DNA from: Neoroseomonas marina
GTDB lineage: Bacteria > Pseudomonadota > Alphaproteobacteria > Acetobacterales > Acetobacteraceae
DNA length: 64,000 nucleotides
Assembly: GCF_012927745.1 (NCBI RefSeq)
Contig: NZ_JABBKX010000009.1
Coordinates: 62,001-126,000, forward strand
Direction: 5' to 3'
Positions 39,937 to 48,641 of the stretch are shown here, one piece after another; positions within the stretch are counted from its first letter, which is position 1; each line of letters begins with the position of its first letter. The notes under the pieces are model-generated. The model was not told where the DNA came from, searched no databases, and saw only the letters and a list, made by a program, of their open reading frames with translations. The translations under genes were made by a program, and so were the position numbers.

Positions 39937-42306
39937 ATGCTCGACACCACCAGCCATGCCGGCATGGCCGGCCAGGAAGCGCGGATGCTGGCCGAGGTCG
40001 AGCGGAAGGTGCTCTGGTTATCCGCGTGGATGATCCACCACGCCAACCACGTCCGGCCCAATGAGGACGGGCTGAAGGTCGGTGGCCACCAGGCGTCCTC
40101 GGCCTCCATGGCGACCATCATGACGGCGCTCTACTTCGGCGTGCTGCGGCCGGAAGACAGGGTCGCGGTGAAGCCGCACGCCTCGCCGGTGTTCCACGCC
40201 ATCCAGTACCTGCTCGGCAACCAGACCCGGACGCAGCTCGAACGGTTCCGCGCGCTGGGCGGCGCGCAATCCTATCCGTCTCGCACCAAGGACGCGGACG
40301 ACGTCGATTTCTCCACGGGATCGGTCGGCCTCGGCGCGGCGCAGACGATCTTCGCGAGCCTCGTGCAGGACTACGTGCGGCTGCATGGCTGGGGCGGCAC
40401 GCGCCCCGAAGGCCGCATGATCGCCCTGGTCGGCGACGCCGAGATGGACGAGGGCAACATCTACGAGGCGCTGCTCGAAGGCTCCCGCCACGGGCTCCGC
40501 AACACCTGGTGGGTGATCGACTACAACCGCCAGAGCCTCGACGCCGTGATCGGCGAGGGCGTGAACGACAAGATCCTGGGCACCTTCGCGACCATGGGCT
40601 GGGACGTGGTGGTGCTGAAATACGGAAGGCTGCAGCAGGCCGCCTTCGCCGAGCCGGGCGGCGAGGCGCTGCGCGCCTGGATCGATGCCTGCCCCAACGC
40701 GCTCTACTCCGCGCTGACCTTCCGCGGCGGCGCGGCCTGGCGCCGGCGGCTCGAGGATGACCTCGGCGACCAGGGCGATGTCTCGGCGCTGCTCGCCCGG
40801 CGCAGCGACGCCGAGCTCGCGGCGCTGATGACCAATCTCGGCGGCCATGACCTCGGCATGCTGCTCGATGCCTTCCGGGGCATCGACCATGACCGCCCGG
40901 TCTGCTTCCTGGCCTACACCATCAAGGGCATGGGCCTGCCGCTGGCGGGCCACAAGGACAACCATGCCGGTCTGCTCAACCCGCAGCAGATGGAAGCGTG
41001 GCGCGCCACCATGGGCATCCGGCCCGGCCATGAGTGGGACATCGCCGAGGGTCTGCGCATCGACGCGGCGGATCTGCGGCGCTTCCTCGCCGGCGCGCGC
41101 TTCAATGCCGGCGGCCCGCGTCGCCTTTCGGCGCCGGCGCTGCCGGTGCCCGAGATCGTGGCGCCCGAGGCTCAGGGCGCGGTCTCGACCCAGGCCGGTT
41201 TCGGCCAGTTGCTGCATGCGCTGGCCAAGGGCGACGCGCCGATCGCCGACCGCATCGTCACCACCAGCCCGGACGTGACGGTGTCGACCAACCTCGGCGG
41301 CTGGGTCGGGCGGCGCGGGCTGTTCGCGCGCGATCCGCGCCGCGACCTGTTCCGCGACGAGAAGATCCCCTCGGCCTTCCGCTGGGATGCCGGGCCGGCC
41401 GGGCAGCACATGGAACTCGGCATCGCCGAGATGAACCTGTTCCTGATGCTCTCGGCCCTCGGCCTGTCGGACAGCCTGTTCGGCCAGCGGCTGATCCCGG
41501 TCGGCACGCTCTACGATCCCTTCGTCTGCCGCGGCCTCGATGCGATGAACTACGCCTGCTACCAGGATGCGCGCTTCATCCTGGCCGGCACGCCCTCGGG
41601 CATCACGCTCGCGCCGGAAGGCGGTGCGCACCAGTCGATCAACACGCCGCTGATCGGCATGGCGCAGCCGGGCCTGTCCTCCTTCGAACCGGCCTTCGTG
41701 GATGAGCTGGCGGCGATCCTCGGCTGGTCGCTCGGCCATGTGCAGGCGCCGGGCGACCAGGGCGGCTCGGTCTACCTCCGCCTGTCCACCCGCGCGCTGG
41801 AGCAGCCGCGGCGCGCGATGACGCCGGCCCTGGCCGAGGACATCGTGCAGGGCGGCTACTGGATGCGCGCCCCCGGCCCGAACTGCGCGGTCGCGATCGT
41901 CTATGCCGGCGCCGTCGCTCCCGAGGCGATCGCCGCGGCGGGCCTGCTCGCCGAGCACCGGCGCGACGTCGCCGTGCTCGCCGTGACCTCGGCCGACCGG
42001 CTCTTCTCCGGCTGGCGGACGGCGGAAGCGGCGCGGATGGACGGCGACGACCCCGCGCCCAGCCATGTCGAACGCCTGCTGCGATCATTGCCGCGCCATT
42101 GCTGCCTGGTGACCGTCACCGATGCGCATCCCACGGCCCTCGCCTGGCTGGGCAGCGTGGAGGGCCATCGCACCAAGGCCCTCGGCGTGGACCGCTTCGG
42201 CCAGAGCGGCACGATCTCCGAACTCTACGGTGCCTACGGGCTGGATACGGCGGCGATCCTGCGCGCCGCGCAGGCGGGTTCCCCGGGCCGCCGGCTTGCC
42301 GGCTGA
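39937..42306 (+). CDS. Thiamine-diphosphate enzyme, homodimeric pyruvate dehydrogenase E1 (AceE)/transketolase-like
   Basis: This 789-aa protein resembles AceE-type E1 and transketolases. The ThDP motif is GDAEMDEGNIYEALLEGSRHGLRNTWWVIDYN, and HQASSASMATIMTALYFGVL and GHKDNHAGLLN are AceE-like. AceE is usually near 880 aa, so this is a shorter relative. It is not followed by E2 or E3 genes. An orphan AceE-like enzyme under a divergent Lrp/AsnC regulator may act on another 2-oxo acid, but the substrate cannot be read from sequence. AGGACACG lies just upstream of the ATG. Confidence 0.87.
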   Translation: MLDTTSHAGMAGQEARMLAEVERKVLWLSAWMIHHANHVRPNEDGLKVGGHQASSASMATIMTALYFGVLRPEDRVAVKPHASPVFHAIQYLLGNQTRTQLERFRALGGAQSYPSRTKDADDVDFSTGSVGLGAAQTIFASLVQDYVRLHGWGGTRPEGRMIALVGDAEMDEGNIYEALLEGSRHGLRNTWWVIDYNRQSLDAVIGEGVNDKILGTFATMGWDVVVLKYGRLQQAAFAEPGGEALRAWIDACPNALYSALTFRGGAAWRRRLEDDLGDQGDVSALLARRSDAELAALMTNLGGHDLGMLLDAFRGIDHDRPVCFLAYTIKGMGLPLAGHKDNHAGLLNPQQMEAWRATMGIRPGHEWDIAEGLRIDAADLRRFLAGARFNAGGPRRLSAPALPVPEIVAPEAQGAVSTQAGFGQLLHALAKGDAPIADRIVTTSPDVTVSTNLGGWVGRRGLFARDPRRDLFRDEKIPSAFRWDAGPAGQHMELGIAEMNLFLMLSALGLSDSLFGQRLIPVGTLYDPFVCRGLDAMNYACYQDARFILAGTPSGITLAPEGGAHQSINTPLIGMAQPGLSSFEPAFVDELAAILGWSLGHVQAPGDQGGSVYLRLSTRALEQPRRAMTPALAEDIVQGGYWMRAPGPNCAVAIVYAGAVAPEAIAAAGLLAEHRRDVAVLAVTSADRLFSGWRTAEAARMDGDDPAPSHVERLLRSLPRHCCLVTVTDAHPTALAWLGSVEGHRTKALGVDRFGQSGTISELYGAYGLDTAAILRAAQAGSPGRRLAG

Positions 42307-42349
42307 CGGAAGAAGGATCCTCCCTCCGTCGCCGGCTTCGGCGGCCGGG

Positions 42350-43123
42350 CTACTGCGCGTAGTCCGGCTGCGTCCGGTCGAGCATCCGCTTGAGCGCCGC
42401 GAAGTGATAGTCGGAGGCGCTCATGGTCAGGGTCGGATCCTTCCACGCTGCCTGCGCGCGCATCTTCTCCAGCACCTCCTCCTTCACGAAGCGGCGACGC
42501 TGGCCGGTCCACATCGAGAAGAGCTGCGTGCGGCAAGCGCGCTCGAGGAAGTAGAGGCGCCGATAGGCCTGGGCGACGGTGTCGCCGATCACGACGACGC
42601 CGTGATTGGCCATCATCAGGATGACCTTGTCGCCCATCAGCGCCGCCATCCGCTCGCCCTCGGCATGTTCATGGGCGAAGCCGTTGTAGTCGTAGTCGTA
42701 GGCGATGCGGCCGTTGAACTGCAGCGCCCCCTGCCCCGTCATCTCGACGGTCATGTCCTCCAGCTGCGACAGCGCCGTCGAATACGGCATGTGCGTGTGC
42801 AGCACGCAGGCTGCGCCGGTCGCCTCGTGGATCGGCGCATGGATGCAGATCGCGCTGCGATCCGCCGGCCCCTTGCCCTCAATCACCTCGCCGTCGAAGG
42901 ACACTTCCATCAGGTTGCTGGCCGTGACCTCGTTCCAATGGAGGCCGAATTCGTTCAGGTAGAAGCGGCGCGGACGGCCGGGCACCACCAGCGTGAAGTG
43001 GTTGTCGATCGCCTCGTGATAGTCGTCGAGGACCGCGAGCCGATGCGCGGCGGCGAGGTCGATGCGCGCCTGGCGGCGCTGGGCCTCGAGGAGGTCCGGC
43101 GGCGTGGTTTGCAGGCTGTCCAT
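42350..43123 (-). CDS. Class II aldolase/adducin family protein
   Basis: This 257-aa protein has the metal-binding HTHMPYSTAL and a later NHGVVVIGDT, which supply the His ligands of zinc-dependent class II aldolases. Family members cleave phosphorylated sugar acids or act as decarboxylases; the reaction here is unknown. It lies 42 nt after the amino-acid binding-protein gene on the same strand and is the last gene of a minus-strand group that begins with an aminotransferase. Confidence 0.9.
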   Translation of the reverse strand: MDSLQTTPPDLLEAQRRQARIDLAAAHRLAVLDDYHEAIDNHFTLVVPGRPRRFYLNEFGLHWNEVTASNLMEVSFDGEVIEGKGPADRSAICIHAPIHEATGAACVLHTHMPYSTALSQLEDMTVEMTGQGALQFNGRIAYDYDYNGFAHEHAEGERMAALMGDKVILMMANHGVVVIGDTVAQAYRRLYFLERACRTQLFSMWTGQRRRFVKEEVLEKMRAQAAWKDPTLTMSASDYHFAALKRMLDRTQPDYAQ

Positions 43124-43165
43124 GGATGTTTCCTTCCGTCGTCCCGGGAACGCCGCCGGATTCCG

Positions 43166-44182
43166 TTACCAGAGCCAGCTCATCATCATCCCACCCTGGG
43201 TCCAGAGGCGGTTCAAGCCGCGATCCAGCCCGAGGCCCTGCGACCCGGCATGGCGTTCATACAGCGTACCATAGTCGCCGACCTGGCGGACGACCTGGAA
43301 GGCCCAATCGTCCCGCAGCCCGATCCCGGCGCCGACATTCTCGTTCAGCCCGAGGAAGCGGCGGACCTGCGGGTCGGTGGTGCTGGCGCGCGTGGCTTCG
43401 ACATTCTCGCGCGTCAGGCCGAATTCCTCGGCCTGGATCAGGGCGGAAATGGTCCAGCGCACAAGTAGTCCCCATTCGACGTCGCCGTTGCGCACCATCG
43501 CGCCATGCGGCTCCTTCGCGATCAGCTCCGGCAGCAGCATCACCGCATTCGGATCGGGTGCCGCGAGCCGGTTGGCGCTGAGGCTGATCATATCGTTGCT
43601 GATGGCGTCGCACCGCCCGGCGAAGAAGGCGGCGATGACGCTCGGCTGGGTGTCGAAGGCGATCGTCGTGAGCCGGATGTTGGACCGCTGCGCGAAGTCG
43701 TTGAGGTTGCGCTCGATGACGCTGCCCTGCGTGGCGCAGACCGTGGCCCCGTCCAGTTCCGTGGCGCGCGTGACATTCAGGCTGCGGCGCACGAGGAAGC
43801 CCTGGCCCGTATAGAAATAGGGCGGCGCCACGATGCTCAGCCCCAGGGTCGCGTCGCGCGACAGCGTCAGGGCCGTGAGATAGACGAGCACGTCCACCTC
43901 ACCGCTCTGCAGCGCGGTGAAGCGGCTTTGCGCCGTGAGCGGCACGAAGCGCACCTTCTCGGCATCGCCCAGCGCCGCTGCGGCGATCGCGCGGCAGATG
44001 TCGGCATGCAGCCCGACCCAGCGCCCCTGCGAATCCGGCCGCGCCATGCCCGCGACGCCGGTCGGGACGCCGCAACGCACGGCCCCGTTCTGGCGCACCG
44101 CATCGAGCGTGGGCCCGGCCTGCGCCGGGGCCGAGACGGCCAGCAGGCCTGCCGCGAGGCAGGCGAAGATCGCGTTGCGCAT
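43166..44182 (-). CDS. Amino-acid ABC transporter substrate-binding protein (AapJ/BztA-like)
   Basis: This 338-aa exported protein has a clear signal peptide (MRNAIFACLAAGLLAVSAPAQA) and the family 3 segments VRCGVPTGVAGMARPDSQGRWVGLHADICRAIAAAALG and ISNDMISLSANR. AapJ-type proteins bind polar L-amino acids. No permease or ATPase gene is adjacent, so it must work with a membrane complex encoded elsewhere or act as an orphan receptor. Its ATG overlaps the aminotransferase stop (TGATG), linking capture of an amino compound to transamination. Confidence 0.9.
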   Translation of the reverse strand: MRNAIFACLAAGLLAVSAPAQAGPTLDAVRQNGAVRCGVPTGVAGMARPDSQGRWVGLHADICRAIAAAALGDAEKVRFVPLTAQSRFTALQSGEVDVLVYLTALTLSRDATLGLSIVAPPYFYTGQGFLVRRSLNVTRATELDGATVCATQGSVIERNLNDFAQRSNIRLTTIAFDTQPSVIAAFFAGRCDAISNDMISLSANRLAAPDPNAVMLLPELIAKEPHGAMVRNGDVEWGLLVRWTISALIQAEEFGLTRENVEATRASTTDPQVRRFLGLNENVGAGIGLRDDWAFQVVRQVGDYGTLYERHAGSQGLGLDRGLNRLWTQGGMMMSWLW

Positions 44183-45513
44183 CAGCCGATGATCCCTCCG
44201 GCGCGGAGCTGTTCCGCGCGATTGTCGATGAACGCGGCCACCGCCGCCACGAAGCGATCGAGCTCCGCCTCGCCGACCGGCAGGCTCAGCGCGACCATGC
44301 CCCGCCGGGCCAGGTAGATGCCCGCCTCCAGCATGTCGAAGAAGAACAGCTCCCGCAGTTGTTCCTCGCTCTGCCCTTGGGCATAGGGGCGATCCGGCGC
44401 CGGCGTGCGGAAATGCGCCGTCACCATGGAACCGATGCCGGTGAAGGACAGAGGCGCGCCCGCTGCCGCCGCCAGGGCGTTCAGCCGCGCGCGCAAGCTT
44501 TCCCCGCGCCGATACAACGCTTCGGCGGCCTCGGCGGTGAAGATCTCGCCCATGGCGACGACGCCCGCATTCATCGACAGCACGTTGTTGTTGAAGGTGC
44601 CGGCGTGGGCGAGCTTGCCGCCGAACTGGGCCATGACGTCCGCCCGGCCGCCGAAGGCACCGAAGGACATGCCGCCAGCGATGTACTTGCCGAGCGTCGT
44701 CATGTCCGGGGTGATGCCGAGCCGTGCCTGCATCCCGCCGGCCGAATGACGGCTGGTCATCACCTCGTCGAAGATGAGCAGCGCACCTGTCTCGGTGGCG
44801 AGGGCGCGAAGGGCGGCAAGGAAGTCGGGCAGCGCCGGGATGCAGCCGCCGGAGCCCTGCATGGGCTCGACGATGATGGCGGCCAGGTCCGCCGCATGTT
44901 CCCGCGCCACGGCCGTCGCGCTCGCGACGTCGTTGTAGTCGGCCATCACGAAGGGCATCGGCAGCGTGGCGAGGCTGACGCCGGCGAACGGGAAGGTCAG
45001 CACGCCGCCATGGTAGCCGCCGCGGAACGCCATGATCTTCGAGCGGCCGGTGAAGGCCCGCGCCGCGGTCAGCGCCATCAGGTTCGCCTCGGTGCCGCTG
45101 TTGGTGAAGCGCACCCGTTCCAGCGACGGGAAACGCCCGCACAACAGGCGGGCGAGCTTCTCCTCGCCCGGCCCGACCGAGGCGAAGTTGATGCCGCGAC
45201 GAAGGACGTCATGCAGCACCGCGTGGATGCGCGGCTCGGAATGCCCGAACAACCCGGCGGTGTATTCGCCGCAGAGGTCGAGATACTCGTGACCGTCGAG
45301 GTCCCACAGCCGGCATTCCTCGCCCCGCGTCATGGCGGTCGGGAACGGTGCGTAGGCGATGACGGTCCGGGTGTTCCCGCCGCCCAGCACTTCGAGCGCC
45401 TGTTCGTGCAGCGCCGCGCTGCGCGGCCGCTTCGCAGCGTAGGCCTCCCGCGCCGCCGCGACGGCACCCGGCAGATCGAGGCTGTTCCGGCGGGTATCGA
45501 GGGCGGTGCTCAT
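44182..45513 (-). CDS. Class III PLP-dependent aminotransferase (glutamate-1-semialdehyde aminomutase-like)
   Basis: This 443-aa enzyme has FTNSGTEANLMALTAARAFTGR (phosphate-binding region), FRGGYHGG, LIFDEVMTSR with Asp249, and the Schiff-base Lys276 in TLGKYIAGGMSFGAFGG. It resembles GSA aminomutase and its amino-acid racemase or transaminase relatives. The tight link to an amino-acid binding protein and an aldolase argues against tetrapyrrole synthesis. The gene is first in its operon and divergent from a GntR gene across 147 bp. Confidence 0.92.
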   Translation of the reverse strand: MSTALDTRRNSLDLPGAVAAAREAYAAKRPRSAALHEQALEVLGGGNTRTVIAYAPFPTAMTRGEECRLWDLDGHEYLDLCGEYTAGLFGHSEPRIHAVLHDVLRRGINFASVGPGEEKLARLLCGRFPSLERVRFTNSGTEANLMALTAARAFTGRSKIMAFRGGYHGGVLTFPFAGVSLATLPMPFVMADYNDVASATAVAREHAADLAAIIVEPMQGSGGCIPALPDFLAALRALATETGALLIFDEVMTSRHSAGGMQARLGITPDMTTLGKYIAGGMSFGAFGGRADVMAQFGGKLAHAGTFNNNVLSMNAGVVAMGEIFTAEAAEALYRRGESLRARLNALAAAAGAPLSFTGIGSMVTAHFRTPAPDRPYAQGQSEEQLRELFFFDMLEAGIYLARRGMVALSLPVGEAELDRFVAAVAAFIDNRAEQLRAGGIIG

Positions 45514-45626
45514 GGCGCACCGCAGCGGCAGGACGGGAGGGGCGGCAGCCGGTTGGGCATCGGGGAGCACTCCGGTATGGGCTACGGAGAGAAGTGTTCG
45601 GCGCGCAGCCCGATTGCGCCATATAG

Positions 45627-45651
45627 TTTGTGGAGCAAATGTGATCACAAA
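45627..45651. promoter_or_regulatory. Candidate GntR operator
   Basis: TGTGATCACA (45640-45649) is a perfect 10-bp palindrome 11 bp before the gntR start codon. A second copy of the TTTGTG arm (45627-45632) pairs with CACAAA (45646-45651). FCD-type GntR proteins bind short AT-flanked palindromes, and the position suits autoregulation and control of the divergent aminotransferase operon. Confidence 0.45.
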
Positions 45652-45660
45652 GACTGGTTC

Positions 45661-46395
45661 ATGACAATCACGCTGTACCTTCCGGATATCGACGGCGGCG
45701 ACCTCCCACTTGAGGAACGCGCCTATCGCCGGCTGCGCCAGGCGCTGGTCGAAGGGATCTTCAGCCCGGGCGAGAAACTGTCGATCCGCCGCATCGCCGA
45801 GGCGCTCGGCACCAGCCCGATGCCGGCACGGACGGCGTTGCGGCGGCTGGCCACGGAACAGGCGCTGGACGCCCTGCCCTCCGGCACCGTCCTCGTCCCT
45901 CGCTTGACCCGGGCAGCCTTCCAGGAGGTCAGCACCATCCGCGCGGAACTCGAACCGCTCGCGGTGCGCCTCGCCGCGACCCGCGTGACGGCGCGGACGC
46001 TCGACCGCCTGGCGGCGGTCGTGGCCGAGCACGACGCCGCGCGGGCCGCCGGCAAGCCCGAGATCTACCTCAGGAAGGACCGGGAATTCCTGTTCGGCCT
46101 CTATCGCGAGGCCGGCGCGCCCATGCTGCTCAGCATGATCGAGGCGTTGTGGCTCCGCCGTGGTCCGTTGTTCTGGGATGCGCGGTGGATCCTGATGGGG
46201 CGTCCGCCCGAAGCCGCGCACCGGCACGAGTTGATGCTCGCCGCGTTGCGTCGCGGCGCCGGGGACGAAGCTGCCCAGGAACTCAAGACCGAGATCGGAC
46301 GGATGACGGCCTTCCTGCTGGATGCCGTGGCGTTCGAGGGCGCCGCCCCGGCGGGGTCAGGACCGGCGGACAAGCGACGCCGGGCACGAGGGTAA
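45661..46395 (+). CDS. GntR-family transcriptional regulator (FCD type)
   Basis: This 244-aa regulator has an N-terminal winged HTH (RAYRRLRQALVEGIFSPGEKLSIRRIAEALGTSPMPARTALRRLATEQAL) and an FCD effector domain (VSTIRAELEPLAVRLAATR, then RKDREFLFGLYREAG), whose helical bundle usually binds a carboxylate through a metal. It is divergent from the aminotransferase/binding-protein/aldolase operon and is its likely repressor. Confidence 0.93.
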   Translation: MTITLYLPDIDGGDLPLEERAYRRLRQALVEGIFSPGEKLSIRRIAEALGTSPMPARTALRRLATEQALDALPSGTVLVPRLTRAAFQEVSTIRAELEPLAVRLAATRVTARTLDRLAAVVAEHDAARAAGKPEIYLRKDREFLFGLYREAGAPMLLSMIEALWLRRGPLFWDARWILMGRPPEAAHRHELMLAALRRGAGDEAAQELKTEIGRMTAFLLDAVAFEGAAPAGSGPADKRRRARG

Positions 46396-46583
46396 GGGCT
46401 GCGGTGTCGCGATGCTGTCCTGCCTCGGTGCGGAGGTCGGCAAGAAGCTGCCGGGCAAGGCCGCGCGAGTTTCGCACCCGCGCCCTTTCGACCGGCAATT
46501 CCCGGATGCTGCTGGTATCGGTTCCGCTGCTGGCTGGGCTGCAAGTCTGCCTGGCGGCGAAGGCCCGCGTCGCAGGCAACGGC

Positions 46584-46626
46584 CTGCGCCCCAGACGATC
46601 GGCGTGACCGATCGAACGGGGCGCAG
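46584..46626. terminator. Two-tier hairpin between gntR and gapR, candidate bidirectional terminator
   Basis: CTGCGCCCC (46584-46592) pairs with GGGGCGCAG (46618-46626). Nested inside, CGATCGG (46596-46602) pairs with CCGATCG (46608-46614) around a 5-nt loop. A symmetric 3x3 internal loop separates the stems. It starts 5 nt past the gapR stop and lies in the convergent gap after gntR. No T-run is present. Confidence 0.5.
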
Positions 46627-46631
46627 CCGCG

Positions 46632-46952
46632 TCACATGCCGAGAGCGCGGCGGTACAGGTCGAGCAGCGTCTCCTGCTCCTCGACCTCGGCCGGCTCCTG
46701 CTTGCGGATGCGGATGATCTGGCGGATCACCTTCACGTCAAAGCCGGCGGACTTCGCTTCCGCCATGATGTCCTTGATATCGGAGGAGAGCGCCTTCTTC
46801 TCCTCCTCGAGGCGCTCCACCCGCTCGATGATCGAGCGCAGCCGATCCGCGGCAATGCCGCCGACCTCGGTGTCGTCCTTCGTCGCAGCCTGAGACATAG
46901 ACCTACCCGTCGTCTGAAGGGACGCGGGTTTAGCCTTGGGCTTCTTCGCCAT
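46632..46952 (-). CDS. gapR: DUF2312 / GapR-family nucleoid protein
   Basis: This 106-aa protein contains the whole GapR/DUF2312 core: GIAADRLRSIIERVERLEEEKKALSSDIKDIMAEAKSAGFDVKVIRQIIRIRK followed by LLDLYRRALG. GapR of Caulobacter binds overtwisted AT-rich DNA ahead of polymerases. Two starts are possible: ATG at 46952 (GAGAGG upstream, Lys/Pro-rich N-tail) or ATG at 46898, which gives 88 aa, close to the Caulobacter length. It lies 12 nt after the DUF1244 gene on the same strand, a pairing familiar from other alphaproteobacteria. Confidence 0.9.
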   Translation of the reverse strand: MAKKPKAKPASLQTTGRSMSQAATKDDTEVGGIAADRLRSIIERVERLEEEKKALSSDIKDIMAEAKSAGFDVKVIRQIIRIRKQEPAEVEEQETLLDLYRRALGM

Positions 46953-46964
46953 CAATCGTCCCTC

Positions 46965-47276
46965 TCAATGCCCCGTCTGGGCCTTGGCGAACTTCGCCTT
47001 CTGCTCGGCGCTCGCCTCGGTCTGATGCTTCGCCTGCCATTCCTTGTAGGGCATGCCGTAGACGATCTCCCGCGCATCGGGATCCGCAAGGCCGATGCCC
47101 TTGGCCTCGGCCGCCTCGCGGTACCAGCGGGACAGGCAGTTCCGGCAGAAGCCGGCCAGATTCATCATGTCGATGTTCTGCACATCGGTCCGATCGCGCA
47201 GGTGCTGGACCAGGCGGCGGAAGGCTGCGGCCTCGAGTTCGGTGCGCGTCGCGTCGTCCATTTCGGGAACGGGCAT
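46965..47276 (-). CDS. DUF1244 domain protein
   Basis: This 103-aa protein matches the DUF1244 pattern: ELEAAAFRRLVQHLRDRTDVQNIDMMNLAGFCRNCLSRWYREAAEAKGI, with a CRNC pair that may bind metal, then REIVYGMPYKEWQAKHQ. The function is unknown. The ATG at 47276 has GAGGAG about ten nucleotides upstream; translation from 47261 is an alternative. It probably forms an operon with gapR and is divergent from the glycerate kinase gene. Confidence 0.88.
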   Translation of the reverse strand: MPVPEMDDATRTELEAAAFRRLVQHLRDRTDVQNIDMMNLAGFCRNCLSRWYREAAEAKGIGLADPDAREIVYGMPYKEWQAKHQTEASAEQKAKFAKAQTGH

Positions 47277-47360
47277 GGTGCGGGTCTCCTCGTCCTGCCG
47301 CCCTAGATGGCCCATCCGCACCGCCTTCGCCATACTGGCGCGAGGGGAGAAGTTATCCAC

Positions 47361-48641
47361 ATGGCCTTCGACGATGCCGCGGCCCGAGCCGCGCTCCGCC
47401 GCCTCTTCGACGCCGCCGTCGCGGCGGCCGATCCGCGTGTGGTCCTGGCGCGGCACCTGCCGGAAAGACCGTCCGGCCGCGTGCTGGTGCTCGGCGCGGG
47501 CAAGTCGGCGGCGGTGATGGCGGCGGCGGTCGAAGCGGCCTGGCCGGATGCGGATCTGTCCGGGCTGGTCGTCACCCGCTATGGGCACGGCTACCCCACC
47601 ACGCGCATCGAGGTCGCGGAATCCTCCCACCCGGTGCCGGACGAGGCCGGGGCGCGCGCGGCGCAGCGGATGCTCGACCTCGCCGCCGCGGCCGGGCCGC
47701 AGGATCTCGTGCTGTTCCTGGTGTCGGGCGGCGGATCCTCGCTGACGACCCTGCCAGCGCACGGGCTGTCGCTGCCGGACCTGATCGCGGTGAACAAGGC
47801 GCTGCTCGCATCCGGGGCGACCATCCACGAGATGAACTGCATCCGGCGGCACCTTTCCGCCTTCTCGGGCGGGCGGCTCGCGGCGGCGGCCCATCCGGCA
47901 CGGGTCGTCACGCTCGCCATCTCCGACGTGCCCGGCGACGACTCGACGGTGATCGCGTCCGGGCCAACCGTGCCCGACCCATCCACCTTCGCCGATGCGC
48001 GCGCCCTCGTTGCGCATTATCGCATGGTGCTGCCGCCGCCGGTGGCGGCGCATCTCACCGCGGCCGCCGAGGAAAGCCCGAAGCCGGGCGATCCGCGCCT
48101 CGGCATGCCGGACTACCGCTTCATCGCGACGCCGCAGATGGCACTGGAAGCAGCCGCCGAGGCCGCGCGCGGCCTGGGGCTCGCGCCGCTGATCCTGGGC
48201 GACGCGCTGGAAGGCGAGGCGCGTGAGGTCGGCACCGTCCTGGCCGGCATCGCCCTGTCCGCGCGCACCCACGGCCACCCCGTGCCGGGCCCCTGCGTGC
48301 TGCTCTCGGGCGGCGAGACGACGGTGACGATCCGCGCGGAGATGCCGGGCCGCGGGGGCCGGAACGGCGAATGCCTGCTCGGTTGCACACTGGGCCTCGC
48401 GGGCGCTCCGGGCCTCTGGGCCCTGATGGGCGACACCGACGGCATCGACGGGTCCGAGGAGAATGCCGGCGCCATTGCCGCACCCGACACGCTCGCGCGG
48501 GCCCGGGCCGCGGGCCTCGACCCACGGGCGCTACTCGCCGGCCACGACAGCCACCGGCTGTTCTCCACGCTGGGGGACCTCGTGACGACCGGTCCGACCC
48601 TGACCAACGTCAACGACTTCCGGGCGATCCTGGTGGCGTGA
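47361..48641 (+). CDS. Glycerate 2-kinase (MOFRL family, TtuD/GckA-like)
   Basis: This 426-aa protein has VLVLGAGKSAAVMAAAVE, FLVSGGGSSLTTLPAHGLSLPDL, LSAFSGGRLAAAAHPARVVTLAISDVPGDD and the C-terminal MOFRL part (GRGGRNGECLLG to ALMGDTDGIDGSEENAGA). It phosphorylates D-glycerate to 2-phosphoglycerate, which enolase and pyruvate kinase then convert to pyruvate. It overlaps the DUF2332 gene (GTGA), and the pyruvate kinase gene follows, so the locus would funnel glycerate into lower glycolysis. Confidence 0.93.
   Translation: MAFDDAAARAALRRLFDAAVAAADPRVVLARHLPERPSGRVLVLGAGKSAAVMAAAVEAAWPDADLSGLVVTRYGHGYPTTRIEVAESSHPVPDEAGARAAQRMLDLAAAAGPQDLVLFLVSGGGSSLTTLPAHGLSLPDLIAVNKALLASGATIHEMNCIRRHLSAFSGGRLAAAAHPARVVTLAISDVPGDDSTVIASGPTVPDPSTFADARALVAHYRMVLPPPVAAHLTAAAEESPKPGDPRLGMPDYRFIATPQMALEAAAEAARGLGLAPLILGDALEGEAREVGTVLAGIALSARTHGHPVPGPCVLLSGGETTVTIRAEMPGRGGRNGECLLGCTLGLAGAPGLWALMGDTDGIDGSEENAGAIAAPDTLARARAAGLDPRALLAGHDSHRLFSTLGDLVTTGPTLTNVNDFRAILVA

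Noticed and set aside
44182-45513. Aminotransferase considered as HemL (glutamate-1-semialdehyde aminomutase)
   Set aside because: Operon context (amino-acid binding protein, aldolase, GntR) fits catabolism; hem genes are absent nearby.
45640-45649. TGTGATCACA considered as a CRP site
   Set aside because: CRP sites need about six bases between the TGTGA and TCACA arms; here there are none, so a GntR operator is the better reading.
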